This document shows, one piece after another, positions 54,193-62,620 of a stretch of DNA of 64,000 nucleotides. Each line of letters opens with the position of its first letter. The stretch's first letter is position 1. A model generated the notes under the pieces. It saw only the letters and a list, made by a program, of their open reading frames with translations. It was not told the origin of the DNA and made no database searches. The translations under genes and the position numbers were made by a program. This DNA comes from Alistipes sp. (GTDB lineage Bacteria > Bacteroidota > Bacteroidia > Bacteroidales > Rikenellaceae), in NCBI GenBank assembly GCA_022767745.1, contig JALENN010000006.1:62001-126000 (forward strand), given 5' to 3'.

Positions 54193-54200
54193 TATATTTG
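54193..54200 (+). promoter_or_regulatory. -7 box of the pdxA promoter
   Basis: TATATTTG lies 25 bases before the pdxA ATG in an A/T-rich stretch. The -33 element is unclear. Confidence 0.45.
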
Positions 54201-54225
54201 CTGTTTGAAAACACAGCTGAACAGA

Positions 54226-55323
54226 ATGTCGGATTACAGACTCAAGATAGGAATTACCCAAGGCGACACCAACGGCGTGGGATGGGAGGTTATCCTCCGC
54301 ACCTTTGCCGACACGCGTATCGCCGAGATGTTCACCCCCGTTATCTACGGCTCGTCGAAGGCCGCGGCATACTACGCCGCCACGCTCGACGACGAGGAGC
54401 GCGTGCAGTTCAACCCCGTGGCTTCGGCCGACGAGGCACGCCGCGGCAAGGTCAACCTTGTGGAGTGCGGCGACGAGAACCTGCGCATCGAGGCGGGCGT
54501 GCCCTCGCCCGAGGCGGGCAAGGCCGCCGTCGACGCCCTCGAGGCTGCCGTGGCCGACCTCAAGGCAGGCCATCTGGACGCCATAGTCACCGCCCCCATC
54601 AACAAGGAGACGGCGCAGAGCGACGCCTTCCGATACACGGGACACACCGAATACTTCGCCGCCAACTTCGAGGGACGGCCCATGATGATAATGTGCAGCG
54701 ACCGCCTGCGCGTCGGCCTCGTCACCATCCACATACCCGTGACCGAGGTCAGCCCCAGCCTCTCGCAACAGCATATAGTCGAGTCGTTGGAGGTACTGCG
54801 CGAGTCGCTCATACGCGACTTCGGCATCGTCGAGCCCCGCATCGGCGTGCTGGCGCTCAACCCCCACGCGGGCGAGGGCGGCATGCTCGGAAGCGAGGAG
54901 CGCGACATCATCAAGCCCGCCATCGAGCAGGCCTTCGGGCAGGGAGTGCTCGCCTTCGGGCCCTTCCCCGCCGACGGTTTCTTCGGCGGAGGGGCATACG
55001 CACGCTACGATGCCGTGCTGGCAATGTACCACGACGAGGGGCTCACCCCGTTCAAGACCATCTCGCCCGACGGCGTGAACTTCACCGCCGGCCTTACGGC
55101 CGTACGCACCTCGCCCGACCACGGCACCGCATACGATATCGCCGGCAAGGCGCAGGCCGACCCGCAGTCGATGCGCAACGCCATATACACGGCCATCGAC
55201 ATCGTACGCAACCGCCGCCGCTGGGCCGAGTGGTCGCGCAACCCGCTGCAGCGCTTCGAGCGCGACAAGGGCCGCGACGTCTCGGTCAAGGACCTCAAGC
55301 TCCCCGAGACGGAGGAGATATAG
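54226..55323 (+). CDS. pdxA: 4-hydroxythreonine-4-phosphate dehydrogenase
   Basis: A 365-residue NAD-dependent enzyme of the DXP-dependent route to pyridoxal phosphate. It has KIGITQGDTNGVGWEV at the start, TAPINKETAQ, the metal-binding TGHTEYFA, LNPHAGEGGMLG and MYHDEGLTPFK. The ATG at 54226 is preferred over a TTG 21 bases upstream, which would lie at the likely transcription start. Length is slightly above the E. coli enzyme (about 330). pdxJ and other pathway genes are not in the window. Confidence 0.93.
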   Translation: MSDYRLKIGITQGDTNGVGWEVILRTFADTRIAEMFTPVIYGSSKAAAYYAATLDDEERVQFNPVASADEARRGKVNLVECGDENLRIEAGVPSPEAGKAAVDALEAAVADLKAGHLDAIVTAPINKETAQSDAFRYTGHTEYFAANFEGRPMMIMCSDRLRVGLVTIHIPVTEVSPSLSQQHIVESLEVLRESLIRDFGIVEPRIGVLALNPHAGEGGMLGSEERDIIKPAIEQAFGQGVLAFGPFPADGFFGGGAYARYDAVLAMYHDEGLTPFKTISPDGVNFTAGLTAVRTSPDHGTAYDIAGKAQADPQSMRNAIYTAIDIVRNRRRWAEWSRNPLQRFERDKGRDVSVKDLKLPETEEI

Positions 55324-55394
55324 CCCCGCGGCACGGCACACTGTCCCCGGCACCCCGCGCAAAGGCACCCTGCAAACCGTAAAACTACAGACAT

Positions 55395-55604
55395 ATGGAG
55401 AACAGGATCGAAAAAACACGGCGCTCGCTGCTCGTACTCGGCTGCATCATAGTGGTGGTGGCCTTGCTGGGACTGGGTTATGCCCTCTACGGACACTTTG
55501 CCGAGGGCCTCAGGCTGAGCCCGGCGATGGTAATAACGTTTGTCGCCTTGGCCGTATCGGGAGTGAGTCTCGCCGCATCGGTCATACGCCACCCCTCGAA
55601 ATAG
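55395..55604 (+). CDS. Small two-helix membrane protein
   Basis: A 69-residue protein of unknown function. A basic N-terminus (MENRIEKTRRS) is followed by two hydrophobic helices (about residues 12-32 and 43-62) with a short loop between, and it ends with basic RHPSK. Both ends should be cytoplasmic. It lies 71 bases after pdxA and 179 bases before thrS. The coding case rests on clean helix composition, so moderate confidence. Confidence 0.6.
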   Translation: MENRIEKTRRSLLVLGCIIVVVALLGLGYALYGHFAEGLRLSPAMVITFVALAVSGVSLAASVIRHPSK

Positions 55605-55783
55605 CCCCGCAGCCAAGGCCGAAGCCGGAAAGGCCACCCGAAGGGCGGAGCCGAAAAAGCGAAAAAGGCAGAAAATGCCGGAAAGACAAGAATAAAACAA
55701 TGAAAACCGCGACCGGAGCGACGTATTCCGTCTCGTAATTGTGGAAGCGTGGCAGGTTGCAAAACATAATTAAATAAGGTATT

Positions 55784-57730
55784 ATGATCAAGATCACTTT
55801 TCCCGACGGTTCGCAGCGCGAATTCGAGAAGGGAACAACGGCTTACCAAGTAGCCGAGAGTATCAGCCCTCGTTTAGCTGCCGACTCTCTGGCCGCTGCG
55901 GTAAACGGGACGACGGTCGACATGACGCGTCCCATTGAGGAGGATGCCACCATCAAGTTCTACAAGTGGGACGACGCCGAGGGCAAGCACGCCTTCTGGC
56001 ACACCTCGTCGCACCTGCTGGCCGAGGCTCTCGAGGCCCTCTACCCGGGCATCAAGTTCGGTATCGGCCCCGCTATCGAAAACGGATTCTACTACGATGT
56101 GGATTCGCCCGTGCCCATCACCGAGTCGGACCTTCCCGCCATCGAGAAGAAGATGCAGGAGTTGGCCCGCAACAAGGAGCAGGTGGTTCGCACCGAGGTG
56201 TCGAAGGCCGACGCCCTGAAGACCTTCACCGAGAAGAACGACCAATACAAGGTGGAGCTGATCCGCGACCTGGAGGACGGCACCATCTCATTCTATACCA
56301 ACGGCGCCTTCACCGACCTGTGCCGCGGCCCGCACATCCCCAACACGGGACTGATCAAGGCCGTCAAGCTGACGTCGGTTGCGGGAGCCTACTGGCGCGG
56401 CAACGAGAAGAACAAGATGCTCACGCGCGTGTACGGCATATCGTTCCCCAAGAAGTCGATGCTCGACGAGTATCTCGTACTGCTGGAGGAAGCCAAGAAG
56501 CGCGACCACCGCAAGCTGGGCAAGGACCTCGAGCTCTTCATGTTCTCGCAGCGCGTAGGCCAGGGCCTGCCGATGTGGCTGCCCAAGGGTGCCGAGCTGC
56601 GCGACCGTCTGGAGCGTTTCCTGCGCCAGATACAGAAGCAGTACGGCTACTCGCAGGTAATCACGCCGCACATAGGCAACAAGGACCTCTACGTAACGTC
56701 GGGACACTATGCCAAGTACGGCAAGGATTCGTTCCAGCCCATACACACCCCCTACGAGGGTGAGGAGTACCTGCTCAAGCCGATGAACTGCCCCCACCAC
56801 TGCGAGATCTACCGCAGCAAGCCCCGTTCGTACAAGGATCTGCCCGTGCGTCTGGCCGAGTTCGGTACGGTTTACCGCTACGAGCAGTCGGGTGAGCTGC
56901 ACGGACTGACGCGTGTGCGCGGTTTCACGCAGGACGACGCCCACCTCTTCGTCCGCCCCGACCAGCTGCTCGAGGAGTTCGAGAAGGTTATCGACATCGT
57001 GCTCTACATCTTCCGCACGCTGAAGTTCGACCAGTTCACGGCACAGGTGTCGCTGCGCGACCCCAACAACAAGGAGAAGTACATCGGTACGGACGAGAAC
57101 TGGGAGAAGGCCGAGTCGGCCATCATCAAGGCCGCCGCGGACAAGGGTCTGAAGACCACCGTCGTCACGGGCGAGGCCGCCTTCTACGGCCCGAAGCTCG
57201 ACTTCATGGTGAAGGATGCCCTGGGCCGCAACTGGCAGCTGGGTACCATCCAGGTGGACTACAACCTGCCCGAGCGCTTTGACCTGACGTACAAGGGTGC
57301 CGACGACAAGCTCCACCGCCCCATCATGATCCACCGCGCCCCGTTCGGTTCGATGGAGCGTTTCGTGGCCGTGCTGCTCGAGCACACCGCGGGCAAGTTC
57401 CCCCTGTGGCTGGCGCCCGACCAGGCCGTCGTGCTCCCCATATCGGAGAAGTACAACGACTATGCCGCCGAAGTTGTGGAATACCTTACGCAGCATGACG
57501 TGCGCGTGCAGATGGATGACCGCAACGAGAAGATCGGCCGCAAGATACGCGACAACGAGCTCAAGCGCATACCATTCCTGCTCATCGTGGGCGAGAAGGA
57601 GCAGAACGAGCGCACAGTATCGCTCCGCGTACAGGGCGAGGGCGACAAGGGCTCGATGACGCTCGACGAGTTCTGCAACCACGTAGCAGACCTTGTCAAG
57701 GAGGAGACGGCTTCGCGCGGCAAGATCTGA
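55784..57730 (+). CDS. thrS: Threonyl-tRNA synthetase
   Basis: A 648-residue class II synthetase: TGS domain at the start ([25 protein letters not shown]), the editing domain with the zinc-like HxxxH site ([11 protein letters not shown]), and the catalytic core with [10 protein letters not shown] (zinc Cys), [31 protein letters not shown] (motif 2) and [18 protein letters not shown] (motif 3). The anticodon-binding domain ends the protein. Length and domain order are normal. infC follows 51 bases downstream. Confidence 0.97.
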   Translation: MIKITFPDGSQREFEKGTTAYQVAESISPRLAADSLAAAVNGTTVDMTRPIEEDATIKFYKWDDAEGKHAFWHTSSHLLAEALEALYPGIKFGIGPAIENGFYYDVDSPVPITESDLPAIEKKMQELARNKEQVVRTEVSKADALKTFTEKNDQYKVELIRDLEDGTISFYTNGAFTDLCRGPHIPNTGLIKAVKLTSVAGAYWRGNEKNKMLTRVYGISFPKKSMLDEYLVLLEEAKKRDHRKLGKDLELFMFSQRVGQGLPMWLPKGAELRDRLERFLRQIQKQYGYSQVITPHIGNKDLYVTSGHYAKYGKDSFQPIHTPYEGEEYLLKPMNCPHHCEIYRSKPRSYKDLPVRLAEFGTVYRYEQSGELHGLTRVRGFTQDDAHLFVRPDQLLEEFEKVIDIVLYIFRTLKFDQFTAQVSLRDPNNKEKYIGTDENWEKAESAIIKAAADKGLKTTVVTGEAAFYGPKLDFMVKDALGRNWQLGTIQVDYNLPERFDLTYKGADDKLHRPIMIHRAPFGSMERFVAVLLEHTAGKFPLWLAPDQAVVLPISEKYNDYAAEVVEYLTQHDVRVQMDDRNEKIGRKIRDNELKRIPFLLIVGEKEQNERTVSLRVQGEGDKGSMTLDEFCNHVADLVKEETASRGKI

Positions 57731-57781
57731 GAAAGAGTTGCAAGAAGAGATAAAACACACATTTAACCAACAGTTACAAAT

Positions 57782-58387
57782 TTGGCAATCACACAGAAAC
57801 CTTTCCCGCCGAGGCCCTATCAGGGCGGGGGAAACCAGAACAACGCAGGACTCCGCGGCAGACGTCCCGAAAAGGAGAATCCCAACCGTATCAACCACGA
57901 GATCACGGCACCCATGGTGCGCGTGGTGGGCGACAACGTCGAGCCCAACCTCGTAATACCGGTACGGCAGGCCAGAGCCATGGCCGAGCAGATGGAGCTC
58001 GACCTGATCGAGATCTCGCCCAAGGCGGATCCTCCCGTATGCCGCATTGCCGACTACCAGAAGTTCCTCTACCAGCAGAAGCGCAAGGCCAAGGAGATCA
58101 AGGCCAAGCAGGTGAAGGTCGTAGTCAAGGAGATCCGTTTCGGCCCGCAGACCGACGACCACGACTACAACTTCAAGCTCAAGCACGCCGAGAACTTCAT
58201 CAACGAGGGTGCCAAGGTCAAGGCCTACGTGGTATTCCGCGGCCGCTCGATCGTCTTCAAGGAGCAGGGCGAGATCCTGCTGCTGCGCTTCGCCACCGAC
58301 CTCGAGAACATCGCCAAGGTGGAGATGATGCCCAAGCTCGACGGCAAGAAGATGAACATGATACTTGCTCCCAAAAGCAAGAAGTAA
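57782..58387 (+). CDS. infC: Translation initiation factor IF-3 (TTG start)
   Basis: A 201-residue factor that keeps the 30S subunit free and proofreads initiator tRNA pairing. The N-domain has [17 protein letters not shown] and [20 protein letters not shown]; the C-domain has [25 protein letters not shown] and [15 protein letters not shown]. The start is a TTG (57782-57784); there is no ATG before the N-domain. Rare start codons are a known trait of infC (AUU in E. coli), because IF-3 discriminates against them and so limits its own synthesis. The usual rpmI and rplT genes do not follow. Confidence 0.93.
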   Translation: MAITQKPFPPRPYQGGGNQNNAGLRGRRPEKENPNRINHEITAPMVRVVGDNVEPNLVIPVRQARAMAEQMELDLIEISPKADPPVCRIADYQKFLYQQKRKAKEIKAKQVKVVVKEIRFGPQTDDHDYNFKLKHAENFINEGAKVKAYVVFRGRSIVFKEQGEILLLRFATDLENIAKVEMMPKLDGKKMNMILAPKSKK

Positions 58388-58411
58388 CTGAAAACTCTGT
58401 CACGATCCGGG

Positions 58412-58443
58412 GGAGGTGTGTCACACTCGACGCACCTCCTTTC
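58412..58443 (+). terminator. Terminator after infC
   Basis: An 11-bp stem (58412-58422 with 58429-58439, one G-T pair), a 6-base loop and TTT. It closes the thrS-infC unit before any rpmI or rplT gene. Confidence 0.65.
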
Positions 58444-58531
58444 GGGTGTGTAGAAACATGTGGCCACGCGCCGGAAAACGACGTCCGCACTCGACGGCGG
58501 GAGAAGGCACGCGCCACGGCATGAACTGACA

Positions 58532-59497
58532 ATGATCGGAATAGACGAGATACTGAGCATAACGTCGGCGGAGGAGTTCGACCGCGCCGCACTGGAGGTG
58601 TTCCGCTTCCAGGCCGGGGCGTGCGAGCCCTATGCCCGCTACATGTCGCTCATGGGCATCGACCCGCAGCAGGTGCGCCGCGCAGCCGACATACCCCACC
58701 TGCCCATCGAGCTCTTCAAGACGCAGCGCATATATTGCGGCCCGGGCGAACCGCAGAAGGTATTCACCTCGAGCAACACGGGCGCCACGACGCCATCGAG
58801 CCACTACATGGCCGACCTTACGATCTACGAACGCGACTTCACCGCCTCGTTCGAGCGTTTCTACGGCCCGGCCGCGGAGTGGAGCATCTACGGGCTGCTG
58901 CCCAACTACCTGCAGCGCGAGGGGTCGTCGCTCGTCTACATGGTCGACCGACTGATCGCCCACAGCGGCTCGGGAGGATTCTATCTCGACGACTACGACA
59001 AGCTGCTGCGCGACATGGAGCGCGACCCGCGGCACAAGATACTGCTGGGCGTGAGCTACGCCCTGTGGGACCTGGCCGAGCAGTACGCCCCGAAGCTGCA
59101 CGACACCATCGTCATGGAGACGGGCGGCATGAAGGGACGGCGCCGCGAGCTCCCCAAGCAGGAGTTCCACGCCATCCTCACCGAGGCCTTCGGCGTGGAG
59201 TCGATACACTCGGAGTACGGCATGGCCGAACTCACTTCGCAGGCATACTCGTCGGGCGGCGGCATCTTCCGCGCGCCGGAGTGGATGCGCGTCACGGTGC
59301 GTGACGTGAACGACCCGCTGACGACGCTGCCCGCAGGCTCGCGCGGCGCCATCGACATCACCGACCTGGGCAACCTCTACTCGTGCGCCTTCATCTCGAC
59401 GCAGGACGTGGGCCGCACCTTCGCCGACGGCACGTTCACCGTCGAGGGACGCCTCTCGGGCGCCGACGTGCGCGGCTGCAACCTGCTGGTGCAGTGA
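58532..59497 (+). CDS. LuxE/PaaK-family acyltransferase (acyl-protein synthetase-like)
   Basis: A 321-residue adenylate-forming enzyme related to LuxE, the acyl-protein synthetase of bacterial luminescence, and to PaaK. Visible features are ADIPHLPIELFKTQRIYCG, the nucleotide-binding FTSSNTGATTPSSHYM, a central SGSGGFYLDD, TGGMKGRRRELPKQEFH, the HSEYGMAELTSQAY motif and the late RGAIDITDLGNLYSCAFISTQD. luxC and luxD partners are absent, so it is not for luminescence. The ATG at 58532 is preferred to a GTG at 58460. It is 45 bases upstream of the cytidylyltransferase gene, suggesting a two-gene unit. Confidence 0.83.
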   Translation: MIGIDEILSITSAEEFDRAALEVFRFQAGACEPYARYMSLMGIDPQQVRRAADIPHLPIELFKTQRIYCGPGEPQKVFTSSNTGATTPSSHYMADLTIYERDFTASFERFYGPAAEWSIYGLLPNYLQREGSSLVYMVDRLIAHSGSGGFYLDDYDKLLRDMERDPRHKILLGVSYALWDLAEQYAPKLHDTIVMETGGMKGRRRELPKQEFHAILTEAFGVESIHSEYGMAELTSQAYSSGGGIFRAPEWMRVTVRDVNDPLTTLPAGSRGAIDITDLGNLYSCAFISTQDVGRTFADGTFTVEGRLSGADVRGCNLLVQ

Positions 59498-59542
59498 CAA
59501 CAGGGCCGGAAGCGAGAGCCAGGGCCCGAAAACAATGGAAAA

Positions 59543-60196
59543 ATGAAGACCGTAGCATTCGTACCCATACGTCTGAACAGCAGCCGCGTCGCGGGCAAGA
59601 ACCTGCGTCCGCTTGGCGGGCGTCCACTTATGACCTACATACTGGAGACGCTGCGGCAGGTGGAGAACATCGACCGCACGTACGTCTACTGCAGCGACCC
59701 GACCGTCGCACAGCTCCTGCCCGAAGGGGTGCAGCTGCTGCGGCGCGATGCCGCCCTCGACAGCGACACCACCCTCGGCGAGCAGATATACGACGCCTTC
59801 ACGCGCGAGGTGGAGGCCGACATATATGTCCTGGCGCACGCCACGTCGCCCTTCATACGCCCCGAGACCATCGCTCAGGCCGTGGCACGGGTGCAGAGCG
59901 GCGAGTACGACTCGGCTTTCAGCGCCGAGCGCATACAGACCTTCGCGTGGTACGGCGGGCGGCCGCTAAACTACTCGCTCACGCATGTGCCCCGCACGCA
60001 GGAGCTCGAACCGGTATATGCCGAGACGTCGGCCTTCTTCGTCTTCGGGCGCGAGCTGTGGTGCGGACGCCACCGCCGCATAGGCGACCGTCCCTACGTC
60101 GCCGTAACCGACCGAATAGAGAGCACCGACATCGACAACCCCGACGACTTCACCCTCGCCGAGGCGATCGTGGCGGCGGGCCTCAACCGCAGGTGA
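59543..60196 (+). CDS. Acylneuraminate cytidylyltransferase-like protein
   Basis: A 217-residue nucleotidyltransferase of the CMP-sialic acid/KDO synthetase family. It has VPIRLNSSRVAGKNLRPLGGRPLMTYIL (CTP-binding, with Arg and Lys), YCSDPTV, HATSPFIRPETIAQAV, AETSAFFVF and the acidic IDNPDDF metal site. It would activate a nonulosonic acid or similar sugar as the CMP form for surface glycans. No sialate synthase gene is adjacent, and the neighbour is a LuxE-like enzyme. The exact sugar is unknown. Confidence 0.87.
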   Translation: MKTVAFVPIRLNSSRVAGKNLRPLGGRPLMTYILETLRQVENIDRTYVYCSDPTVAQLLPEGVQLLRRDAALDSDTTLGEQIYDAFTREVEADIYVLAHATSPFIRPETIAQAVARVQSGEYDSAFSAERIQTFAWYGGRPLNYSLTHVPRTQELEPVYAETSAFFVFGRELWCGRHRRIGDRPYVAVTDRIESTDIDNPDDFTLAEAIVAAGLNRR

Positions 60197-60197
60197 C

Positions 60198-60232
60198 AAA
60201 AGGCCCCGAAACGGAAAGTTTCAGGGCCTTTT
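60198..60232 (+). terminator. Terminator after the cytidylyltransferase gene
   Basis: A 15-bp stem with one mismatch (60198-60212 with 60218-60232), a 5-base loop and T residues at the end. Confidence 0.8.
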
Positions 60233-60271
60233 CATTTATCCCCAAGGCACACGCACGGGGACAGCATCAAT

Positions 60272-60318
60272 AAAAGAGATCCCCGGAGAATCAAGAAGAT
60301 TCTCCGGGGAATCTTTTT
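60272..60318. terminator. Second, bidirectional terminator before the convergent lipoprotein gene
   Basis: A perfect 12-bp core stem (60281-60292 with 60298-60309), extended by AGAT/ATCT, with T run on the plus side and A run on the other. It likely ends transcription from both directions. Confidence 0.82.
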
Positions 60319-60385
60319 CCCTCATGCTTGCCGGGAAAGCGGCAAGGGCAATTTATTACACGGCAGGGATGAATCCTACCGGCGA

Positions 60386-61870
60386 CTAGATATCCAACTT
60401 GCCGGTCCAGCTGCCCGAGAAGTGTTTGGGCTCCTGCTGCCCGTCGAGGAAGTCAAATTCGATGGTGTAGGTACCGTCCGAGTTCTTCGTAATATCGACA
60501 TATCCGGCTGAAGCGGCTCCCGCCCAGAGCACCTCACCGTTTTCGAAATATTCGAAGTAGGTACCCGTGCCGAATGCACTATAGTCTCCCTTGGTATAGG
60601 TTCCAACTCTTGCGGTTCCCACCTCGTCCGTAGAGCTGATTTCATAGTGTCCCGCGACAGGCTCCTCCGTATCCTCAAGAGTGTTTACAATCTGGATGTT
60701 CAACTGATCTGACCAATAATTCCAATTCGAGTCGAACTGCTTGAACTGGAACGCCCATGTCGTAGCTCCCTCAACAGTCCATTTATCGCTGAAGGCCTGT
60801 ACCATAAGTGATTCCGAAGTGAACTCCATAGCATGGTCTTCCGGCAGATCCCATTCGTTTTTCTCGACTACTTTCGGGGCATCCTCAACTACCAGCGGAC
60901 CGGTGTAGCTACCCTTCATAGTTTTGCCGTTGGTTGTTTTCAGTTCATAGGTGATTGTATATTCGTCACCGTTCTTCTGGATGTCTACGGTGCCGGATTC
61001 GGCCAAACCTACCTGGATTGCAGAACTGTCGCTGGCGTCGTAATAGTACTTGAGATTCGAACCTGCCGGGAACGGGGCGTTCAGGAAGTTAACGCACTCA
61101 CCCTGGGTAAATGAGTTGTCCGTAGCATCGCCGCTGACAATCGAGAAGGATCCGGGAAGAAGTTCTCCATCGTCGTTGAATTCACCGCGGCCGACAAGAA
61201 TCAGTACGCTCGAAGGTGCTACAAGCCATCCGGCCTCGTCAATATTTTCGTACAGCGTTATATTGAGGTTCGTGTTTTTATATTCTACATTATCCTCGAG
61301 ATACCAGGCCATCGCCGTGGTCATCGGGGTATTCATATCTTCGGCCATCCATTCGATGCTCTTATCGACGAGTAAAAAGTCACCCGTATAGACAGTGTGG
61401 AAGGTCTCGCCTTCAGTGGTTGTTGCCGTTATCTCAATCGAATACTCTCCACCTGAGGTCGAGACGTTCATGGTTATCTCTTCGATTGATTTCGTCGCTC
61501 TTTTATATACTACGGAACTTATATCCGTAAGTATTGTATATTCGGTATATTTATCGGATGAAGACGTTCCTTCGTAGGTGCCTGCTGCGGGAAACTCCTC
61601 CAGGGGCGAATTCAGGCGAAGGACGTAATATGTACCTTCCGCATCCAAATCCTCATCGTCCGTCATGGGCAAATCGCCAATTCGCAGATAGTGTGTATAC
61701 ACCTCATCGTTTGAGAAGTAAGCATCTCCGAAATATATGCCTTCACAATAGGCAGAGACAGTATCGACATCGTAGTCTACGGGAGGAACATTGTCGCCGT
61801 CTTCGGTGTTGCAGGATTGCAGCGCGATTGCAGCGAACATCGCAAGGGTAAGGAACAAGTACTTTTTCAT
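60386..61870 (-). CDS. Lipoprotein with three tandem beta-rich repeats
   Basis: A 494-residue exported protein of unknown function. The start at 61868-61870 gives a lipoprotein signal (MKKYLFLTLAMFAAIALQSC). The mature part has three diverged repeats of about 163 residues, each closing with an acidic beta-strand pair and an end motif: YSIEITATTTEGETFHTVYTGDF, then YTITYELKTTNGKTMKGSYTGPL, then YTIEFDFLDGQQEPKHFSGSWTGKL. Many Asp and Glu residues suggest a surface or calcium-stabilised protein. The DNA is visibly more AT-rich than its neighbours, as is the divergent regulator gene, so joint horizontal acquisition is possible. The regulator may control it. Confidence 0.83.
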   Translation of the reverse strand: MKKYLFLTLAMFAAIALQSCNTEDGDNVPPVDYDVDTVSAYCEGIYFGDAYFSNDEVYTHYLRIGDLPMTDDEDLDAEGTYYVLRLNSPLEEFPAAGTYEGTSSSDKYTEYTILTDISSVVYKRATKSIEEITMNVSTSGGEYSIEITATTTEGETFHTVYTGDFLLVDKSIEWMAEDMNTPMTTAMAWYLEDNVEYKNTNLNITLYENIDEAGWLVAPSSVLILVGRGEFNDDGELLPGSFSIVSGDATDNSFTQGECVNFLNAPFPAGSNLKYYYDASDSSAIQVGLAESGTVDIQKNGDEYTITYELKTTNGKTMKGSYTGPLVVEDAPKVVEKNEWDLPEDHAMEFTSESLMVQAFSDKWTVEGATTWAFQFKQFDSNWNYWSDQLNIQIVNTLEDTEEPVAGHYEISSTDEVGTARVGTYTKGDYSAFGTGTYFEYFENGEVLWAGAASAGYVDITKNSDGTYTIEFDFLDGQQEPKHFSGSWTGKLDI

Positions 61871-61904
61871 AATAAAGATATATGAGGTTTGTGATTTTTT
61901 TCGC

Positions 61905-61957
61905 ATGTCAAAGCTAAGCAGATTTGGCGGCAAAAACTTTGACATAGGACAAAGTTT
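61905..61957. promoter_or_regulatory. Paired inverted repeats, candidate operator for the Crp-type regulator
   Basis: Two overlapping inverted repeats share one arm. AAACTTTG (61934-61941) faces CAAAGTTT (61950-61957) over 8 bases. CTTTGACAT (61937-61945) is the exact reverse complement of ATGTCAAAG (61905-61913). They sit between the divergent lipoprotein and regulator genes and cover the lipoprotein -7 box. Confidence 0.6.
61909..61916 (-). promoter_or_regulatory. -7 box of the repeat lipoprotein gene
   Basis: TAGCTTTG on the minus strand, 38 bases upstream of the start, inside the outer inverted repeat. Confidence 0.45.
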
Positions 61958-61988
61958 AGCGAATTTTTATGTTTTTTTAGTAAATTTA
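61955..61988 (+). promoter_or_regulatory. Possible promoter of the Crp-type regulator gene
   Basis: TTTA at 61955-61958, a 22-base spacer and TAAATTTA at 61981-61988, 19 bases before the ATG. The -33 element overlaps the inner inverted repeat, which would allow autoregulation. Confidence 0.4.
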
Positions 61989-62007
61989 CAGCGAAAAAGA
62001 TCGGTAT

Positions 62008-62580
62008 ATGGACGAGCTGGTAGAAGCGATTATGCAAGAGGGAAATTTCCACCCGTCGGAGGAAATTGTCCGTAAATTCCTGAGTTTGAGCAGGGAGGTA
62101 TATTTCCCCGCAAAAAAGCCGGTAATTGAATACGGACGCATCAACTCGAATATTTATGCCGTAAAGAGCGGCATCCTGCGGGTGGTCTATTATCAGGAAG
62201 AAAAGGAGGAGACCTACGGGTTTGCCTCTCCCGGTACGATTTTCCTTTCGCCCCACTCCTATTATATGAATCAGCCTGCGGTCATGCAGTTCGAGGCCTG
62301 CAAAAAGGGCTGCACCTGTATCGAGATCCCGAAGGCACGGTTCGACAAGCTGATGGCCGAATCGCACAAGTGCGCCCGCTGGATGTTCGATCTGGCGATG
62401 GGGCAGTTCTATACCTCTGAGATGAAACTGAAATACATCAAGGGCGACGCCCGTGAGCGTATTATTGCCGTCCTGAAATACCGTCCCGAAATTTTGGAGT
62501 ATGTCTCAGCACGGACCCTTGCTTCATATATAGGTGTTACAGAGACCTACTTATGCCGCATCAAGAAGGAAATCCTATAG
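62008..62580 (+). CDS. Crp/Fnr-family transcriptional regulator
   Basis: A 190-residue regulator with an N-terminal cyclic-nucleotide-binding-type barrel (VYFPAKKPVIEYGRINSNIYAVKSGILRVVYYQEEKEETYGFASPGTIF) and a C-terminal helix-turn-helix (YVSARTLASYIGVTETYLCRIKKEIL). The cAMP-contact motif of true Crp proteins is not evident and the Fnr iron-sulphur Cys cluster is absent, so the ligand is unknown; Bacteroidota have many such regulators. It is divergent from the repeat lipoprotein with TTTG/CAAA inverted repeats between, a natural target. Its DNA is AT-rich compared with the region. Confidence 0.88.
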   Translation: MDELVEAIMQEGNFHPSEEIVRKFLSLSREVYFPAKKPVIEYGRINSNIYAVKSGILRVVYYQEEKEETYGFASPGTIFLSPHSYYMNQPAVMQFEACKKGCTCIEIPKARFDKLMAESHKCARWMFDLAMGQFYTSEMKLKYIKGDARERIIAVLKYRPEILEYVSARTLASYIGVTETYLCRIKKEIL

Positions 62581-62620
62581 TTTTTCCGATTTACGAACGC
62601 CCCGACCGTATTGCCGCACG

